Assembly: GCA_002432865.1 (NCBI GenBank)
Contig: DJGX01000032.1
Location: forward strand, 1 to 38,728
Source: Cloacimonetes bacterium UBA5835
GTDB taxonomy: Bacteria > Cloacimonadota > Cloacimonadia > Cloacimonadales > Cloacimonadaceae
DNA length: 38,728 bases
Direction of reading: 5' to 3'
The notes beneath the pieces are model-generated. The model worked only from the letters and a program-made list of their open reading frames with translations. It made no database searches and was not told where the DNA came from. The position numbers were made by a program, and so were the translations under genes. Shown piece by piece: positions 34,986 through 38,728 of this stretch. Each line of letters begins with the position of its first letter. Within the stretch, counting starts at the first letter, position 1.

Positions 34986-36503
34986 TCAATTAATTTCAGA
35001 GCAAATTTCATCCAAACGCTTAGAACGAACCAGCTCAATCGCTTTATTTACATCCGGATACATTATCCTATCACCATCTAAAGGAGCAACATTTTCTCTT
35101 AAGCTTGCCTTAACTTTTTCTAAAACAGGCGAGCTACAAATTTGTCTTTGATCCAGTGCCGAACAGCCAATTAGTAGTTCAATTCCCAAAACAGAAGCCA
35201 CATTTTGCACTATCTGGCAAAGTTTTATAGCTGAAATTGAACCCATAGACACATGATCTTCTTGATTGGCAGATGTAGGAATAGAATCAACACAGGCAGG
35301 ATGGGCTAGAACTTTATTTTCCGAAACCAACGCTGCAGCCGTCAATTGCTGAATCATAAAACCAGAATCAATTCCAGGATGCGTTGCTAAAAATGGAGAA
35401 AGCCCTCTGGATAGAGAAGAATTTAACATCTGTTCAATTCTGCGTTCAGATATGGAAGCAAGCTCACAAACCGCCATAGCTAAAGTATCTAAAGCAATAG
35501 CTAAGGGCTCACCATGAAAATTTCCCCCTGAAATAACTTTCCCCTCATCAGGAAAAATCAACGGATTATCCGTTGCCGAATTTATTTCCACTTCCAAAAC
35601 ACTACGCACATAAGCACAGGCATCTCTAACGGCACCATTAACTTGCGGAGTGCATCGTAAGCTATAAGCATCTTGCACATTCCCACAATTTAAATGGGAT
35701 TCCCGCAAAGGGCTACCCTGTAAAAGAGTTCTGATATTTTTTGCGGATGTTTTCTGACCGGCATGAGGCCTTACATTATGAATCAGTTCATCAAATGCTT
35801 TGGGTGTTCCTTTTAAGGCATCTATGCTAATTGCAGCAATAATATCAGCATAACGACATAAACGTTCTGCTTCCAGAAGATTTAGAACTCCCAAAGCAGC
35901 CATAACTTGAGTCCCATTATTTAAGGCCAAACCTTCTTTGGCAGCAAGTTTTACAGGTGTTATACTTGCTTTTTGCATTGCCACACTTCCTGGCAAACGC
36001 TCACCTTTATAAATTGCTTCCCCTTCACCAATTAGCACTAAAGCCAAATGTGAAAGAGGAGAAAGATCTCCACTGGCTCCAACTGAACCCCGCATCGGAA
36101 TTATAGGATGAATTCCTTTATTCAACATCTGTACCAAGGTTTCCAAAGTCTCTAATCGAATGCCAGAATGACCTTTGGCTAAGACAGCAATCCTTAAAAG
36201 CATTATTGCCCGCGTTTGCACTTCAGAATATGGTTCTCCCACGCTGGTTGAATGACTGCGAATTAGATTTAATTGCAATTCAGCTATGTTTTCCTTAGGA
36301 ATAATTACGGTGCTGAATTTACCAAAACCAGTATTCAAACCGTAGACAATTTCACCACTTTCTATTATTTTATCCACATAAGCACGACATTTAATCACTT
36401 TTTCCTTGCTGGATTCCGACAGGCGAATCGGAGCATTATAAAGAGCAACCTGCTCCACTGCTTCCAGCGTTAAAGTATTGCCGTCAATAATAATTTCCTG
36501 CAT
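34986..36503 (-). CDS. hutH: Histidine ammonia-lyase
   Basis: The 505-residue lyase converts histidine to urocanate and ammonia, the first step of histidine degradation. The Ala143-Ser144-Gly145 triad in GSVGASGDLSPLSH forms the MIO cofactor. The catalytic Tyr54 is in VYGLNTGFG, and a His at 84 (IRSHSTSVG) plus SANQEDHVSMG near 410 favour histidine over tyrosine or phenylalanine as substrate. The length is typical. No hutU, hutI or hutG genes are in the window, so the rest of the pathway would be elsewhere. A GAGG Shine-Dalgarno supports the start. Confidence 0.95.
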   Translation of the reverse strand: MQEIIIDGNTLTLEAVEQVALYNAPIRLSESSKEKVIKCRAYVDKIIESGEIVYGLNTGFGKFSTVIIPKENIAELQLNLIRSHSTSVGEPYSEVQTRAIMLLRIAVLAKGHSGIRLETLETLVQMLNKGIHPIIPMRGSVGASGDLSPLSHLALVLIGEGEAIYKGERLPGSVAMQKASITPVKLAAKEGLALNNGTQVMAALGVLNLLEAERLCRYADIIAAISIDALKGTPKAFDELIHNVRPHAGQKTSAKNIRTLLQGSPLRESHLNCGNVQDAYSLRCTPQVNGAVRDACAYVRSVLEVEINSATDNPLIFPDEGKVISGGNFHGEPLAIALDTLAMAVCELASISERRIEQMLNSSLSRGLSPFLATHPGIDSGFMIQQLTAAALVSENKVLAHPACVDSIPTSANQEDHVSMGSISAIKLCQIVQNVASVLGIELLIGCSALDQRQICSSPVLEKVKASLRENVAPLDGDRIMYPDVNKAIELVRSKRLDEICSEIN

Positions 36504-36564
36504 TTTATCCTCTATATATAGTAATTCTTATGATGGTAAACCTAAAAAATGATAATTTTACTCC

Positions 36565-36592
36565 TTTATTTCTATAGATATGATTTTGTCAA
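36565..36592 (-). promoter_or_regulatory. Possible sigma-70 promoter of hutH
   Basis: A perfect TTGACA (36592-36587), a 16-base spacer and AATAAA (36570-36565, 4 of 6) predict a start near 36558 and a leader of about 55 bases. Confidence 0.45.
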
Positions 36593-36661
36593 GCCAAGAA
36601 AGCTCTCACATTGGTTATATTGTATTTTATCCTTTCTGCCTTGCTTGATTCTCTAACCTCA

Positions 36662-36723
36662 ATCCTCATTATCTCCTTCTCCACTCATAGTTCAGGATGG
36701 GTTTAGGAGGAGAGAATGAGGAG
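36662..36723. repeat. Imperfect inverted repeat with 26-base loop
   Basis: The left arm 36662-36679 and the right arm 36706-36723 (ggaggagagaatgaggag) pair at about 16 of 18 positions. Flanking cttgcttg (about 36641-36648) and caagcaag (about 36741-36748) form a further perfect 8-bp outer pair, so the whole element is a nested palindrome of about 108 bases. Confidence 0.6.
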
Positions 36724-36920
36724 TTGATGAGGAGTGGTTAACAAGCAAGATGTAAGTAACCACTTGAGAAATAAAGTGGTAGCAAGAAAAAACAATTACA
36801 CTTAATTGAAGGGATTCTTGCTTTCGCAGAATTACATAAACGATTGCAGAAAGATTTTTACCAAATTGGAAATCGGTAAACTATCTTCAAATTCCCTCTT
36901 ATCATATTATAAGGTAAAAA

Positions 36921-38728
36921 TCAGCTGCTGCGGACTAACCTAAAGCCAACATACTGATAACCGCGATTCGGATCTCCTTTTTCTCTCCAGAGGATGTTTA
37001 AATTTCTGCCTTCTCCATTTAAAACACTTCCCCCGCGGATAACTTTATAGGTTCCGGTATCTGGTCCTGTAGGATTTATAAAAGTAGGCAAAGAACGAAT
37101 ATAATTGGAATCATACCAATCCCAAACCCATTCGGAAACATTTCCGGTCATATCATATAAGCCATAATCATTGGGTTTTTTGGTCCCAGGAGTATGAATT
37201 TTGCCACCGCTATTATCTCTATTCCAAGATATCTCATCAGGATCTTCTGAACCACTGTAATTATAAAGTTGATCTGCTTTGGCTGCTAATTCCCATTCTG
37301 CTTCGGTTGGTAGACGGTATCCATTAGCTTTAAAATTGCATGTCACAACTCTGGAAGCACCTACTCCTCTTATTTTGTAAGCCGGGGTTAAACCTTCAGC
37401 TTCACTTCTACCATTACAATAAATAGCTATATCATACCAACTTACATTATCCACAGGTAAATTATCTCCAAAAGTTGAACAATTTGCCGGTTTCATATAG
37501 AGGTTCCATTCTGCTTGAGTTACTTCATATCTGGCCATATAAAAAGAAGATAGAGAAACATTATGATTCAGGTTATCTTTCAATCTTCCCAAACCTAAGG
37601 AATTGGATTCAATAAATACCATATTATGTGGAGGTCTTGGTTTTTGAACTACGGGTGAAGGAGTAGAAGGAGTGATATTGGTAACAGGAAGCTGCTTTCT
37701 AAAATCTTCTCGAGCAGATTTTGTTCCTGATTTTAATTCACCATAAGATGTTTGCAAAGGTGCATTGCGTTCTAATTCTTTTGCTGATATAGGATTATTT
37801 ACACTATCCGATTCGGAATTTGGGGCTAGCCAGGCAGAATAAGTTAATTTTTCTCCCTTACCTCCAAAAATAACGCTGAAAATATTGGTGGTAAGCAACA
37901 TAACAATTATACCAATCATTAGAATAATTAAAACCCAGAAAGTAACCTCAATTTTGGTTTTTGGGATTTCTTTTTTGCTGATGTCGTCCATATCCTCAGG
38001 GATTGTTTTTTCCTGTTCTTCCCAGATTTCGCATTTTTCTACTGGAGGTAAATTGATAATGGCATCGAGAAATTCATTCAATCCAATATATCGTTGCATA
38101 ATATTGCGATGCAAACATTCAGATAAAATTTTATTAAGGGGAACACTCACCCCGTATATGTACTCAAATTTCTGATTAGCTAACCGTTCTTGAGAGTATA
38201 TTGTGGTATAAAACGGACTTTTAGAAAGTACTTGAGCTAACAAACCAGCTATAGAAAACAGTTCTTCTCTTTCGTCTCTTTCTTCCCAAGTGATTGCAGA
38301 AGAAAGAATTACTATCTCATTATTATCTTTTACCAGAACATTAGTCAAGGCTAATTTACTTAAAGTTAACTGATATTGATGAAGTTTTATAGCAGCTTCA
38401 ACTATCTGAATAGCTATAAGACGAACAAAATCCTCAGTCAATTTTTCCGGATTATGCGTTTTTAGCTTCGCTAAGGAGACCCCGTGAATATATTCAACAA
38501 TCATATAGGGAGGGTCGTAATGAGAATTTACTTCTACTACTTTGGTAATGTGTTCATCATTCAAGTAATTTAGCTGTTGTAAAAGTTTCTGCAGAGAAAA
38601 TATTTTGGTTACATTGCTTAAACTTGCTTTGTAGAAGAGCTTTAGTAAATATTCTTTACCATCCTTTTCAGCTATGTATTTTATCCCTTCTGCATCTTTA
38701 TTTAATAAACGGACTATTTTATAGTCCT
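36921..38728 (-). CDS. Pseudokinase - membrane helix - SUMF1/FGE-like fusion protein (5' end outside window)
   Basis: The frame is open to the window edge, so the gene is partial at its start; the TTG at 38564 is an internal Leu codon. About 601 residues are visible (residue 1 = codon at 38726). Residues 1-225 have the protein kinase fold: Lys29 in EYLLKLF fits the ATP-binding Lys, and IVEYIHG fits the hinge. The catalytic loop reads TLSKLALTNVLV (121-132) with Lys in place of the HRD Asp, and the DFG site reads LSSA, so it is probably inactive. A transmembrane helix (about 260-285) and a Ser/Pro linker follow. The C-terminal SUMF1/FGE-sulfatase domain (about 368-601) has NGYRLPTEAEWELAAK, GNVSEWVWDWY, VIRGGS and GFRL. 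The Cys pair of true formylglycine-generating enzymes after RGGS is absent. Confidence 0.85.
   Translation of the reverse strand, partial: DYKIVRLLNKDAEGIKYIAEKDGKEYLLKLFYKASLSNVTKIFSLQKLLQQLNYLNDEHITKVVEVNSHYDPPYMIVEYIHGVSLAKLKTHNPEKLTEDFVRLIAIQIVEAAIKLHQYQLTLSKLALTNVLVKDNNEIVILSSAITWEERDEREELFSIAGLLAQVLSKSPFYTTIYSQERLANQKFEYIYGVSVPLNKILSECLHRNIMQRYIGLNEFLDAIINLPPVEKCEIWEEQEKTIPEDMDDISKKEIPKTKIEVTFWVLIILMIGIIVMLLTTNIFSVIFGGKGEKLTYSAWLAPNSESDSVNNPISAKELERNAPLQTSYGELKSGTKSAREDFRKQLPVTNITPSTPSPVVQKPRPPHNMVFIESNSLGLGRLKDNLNHNVSLSSFYMARYEVTQAEWNLYMKPANCSTFGDNLPVDNVSWYDIAIYCNGRSEAEGLTPAYKIRGVGASRVVTCNFKANGYRLPTEAEWELAAKADQLYNYSGSEDPDEISWNRDNSGGKIHTPGTKKPNDYGLYDMTGNVSEWVWDWYDSNYIRSLPTFINPTGPDTGTYKVIRGGSVLNGEGRNLNILWREKGDPNRGYQYVGFRLVRSS

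Larger units (their letters stand above)
36504..36920. other. 417-base non-coding region rich in inverted repeats
   Basis: No credible gene is visible. From the hutH side it holds the possible hutH promoter (36565-36592), an imperfect hairpin (36662-36679 with 36706-36723, about 16 of 18 positions), a 7-bp hairpin (36759-36765 with 36774-36780), an 8-bp inverted pair (36781-36788 with 36815-36822), and a weak hairpin (tttacc/ggtaaa, about 36855-36880) near the 3' end of the kinase-like gene. Confidence 0.65.

Noticed and set aside
36921..37620. Active formylglycine-generating enzyme
   Set aside because: The fold motifs are present, but the active-site Cys pair after RGGS is missing and no sulfatase gene is near.
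38562..38564. TTG as start of the kinase-like gene
   Set aside because: The frame stays open to the window edge and the extra 54 codons encode the expected kinase N-lobe, so this is an internal Leu codon.

Overview
This AT-rich, gene-dense window comes from a Gram-negative (diderm) bacterium: it has a pilus secretin, two lipoproteins with long periplasmic or surface regions, and an outer-membrane-barrel-like protein. A full BatA-E operon, an amino-acid-degrading lyase and the general gene style fit an anaerobic amino-acid fermenter of the Cloacimonadota ('Candidatus Cloacimonas'-like) or a neighbouring FCB-type lineage. That placement is recollection plus inference; nothing in the window proves it. 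All genes except one read on the - strand.

Region 1 (about 276-14600): a thirteen-gene type IV pilus operon on the - strand. In transcription order it holds the pilin, PilT, two prepilin-like minor pilins, a very large GspK/PilX-like protein, PilM, PilN, PilO, a PilP-like protein, the secretin, an Ig-repeat lipoprotein, PilB and PilC. It starts at a sigma-54-type -24/-12 site and ends at a strong intrinsic terminator. A long G.U-rich RNA hairpin lies between the lipoprotein gene and pilB. No prepilin peptidase is in the window. Past the terminator (1-275) lie 28-bp tandem repeats and a 9-bp-periodic tract.

Region 2 (14871-17015): a divergent + strand gene for an exported parvulin-type (PpiC/SurA-like) foldase, with its own terminator.

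Region 3 (17231-25101): an eight-gene moxR, DUF58, short BatD-like, batA, batB, batC, batD, batE operon, tightly overlapping. It is the stress or 'aerotolerance' module: a MoxR AAA+ chaperone with VWA proteins and periplasmic and TPR partners.

Region 4 (25134-29527): rpmB (L28) with a terminator, a soluble cyclic-nucleotide-domain histidine kinase with its own sigma-70-like promoter, a secreted barrel-like protein with a near-consensus promoter, then a 2-hydroxyacid dehydrogenase coupled to a VOC-nitroreductase fusion.

Region 5 (29676-36592): hutH, a 793-residue TPR lipoprotein, a small polytopic membrane protein, truA and hisS, closely packed. hisS may also have its own promoter.

Region 6 (36504-38728): a 417-bp non-coding stretch full of inverted repeats, then a gene running off the window that encodes a kinase-like domain lacking catalytic aspartates, a membrane helix and a formylglycine-generating-enzyme-like (SUMF1-type) domain. 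The most novel items are this pseudokinase-SUMF1 fusion, the large pilus-tip candidate and Ig lipoprotein inside the pilus operon, and the intercistronic RNA hairpin.
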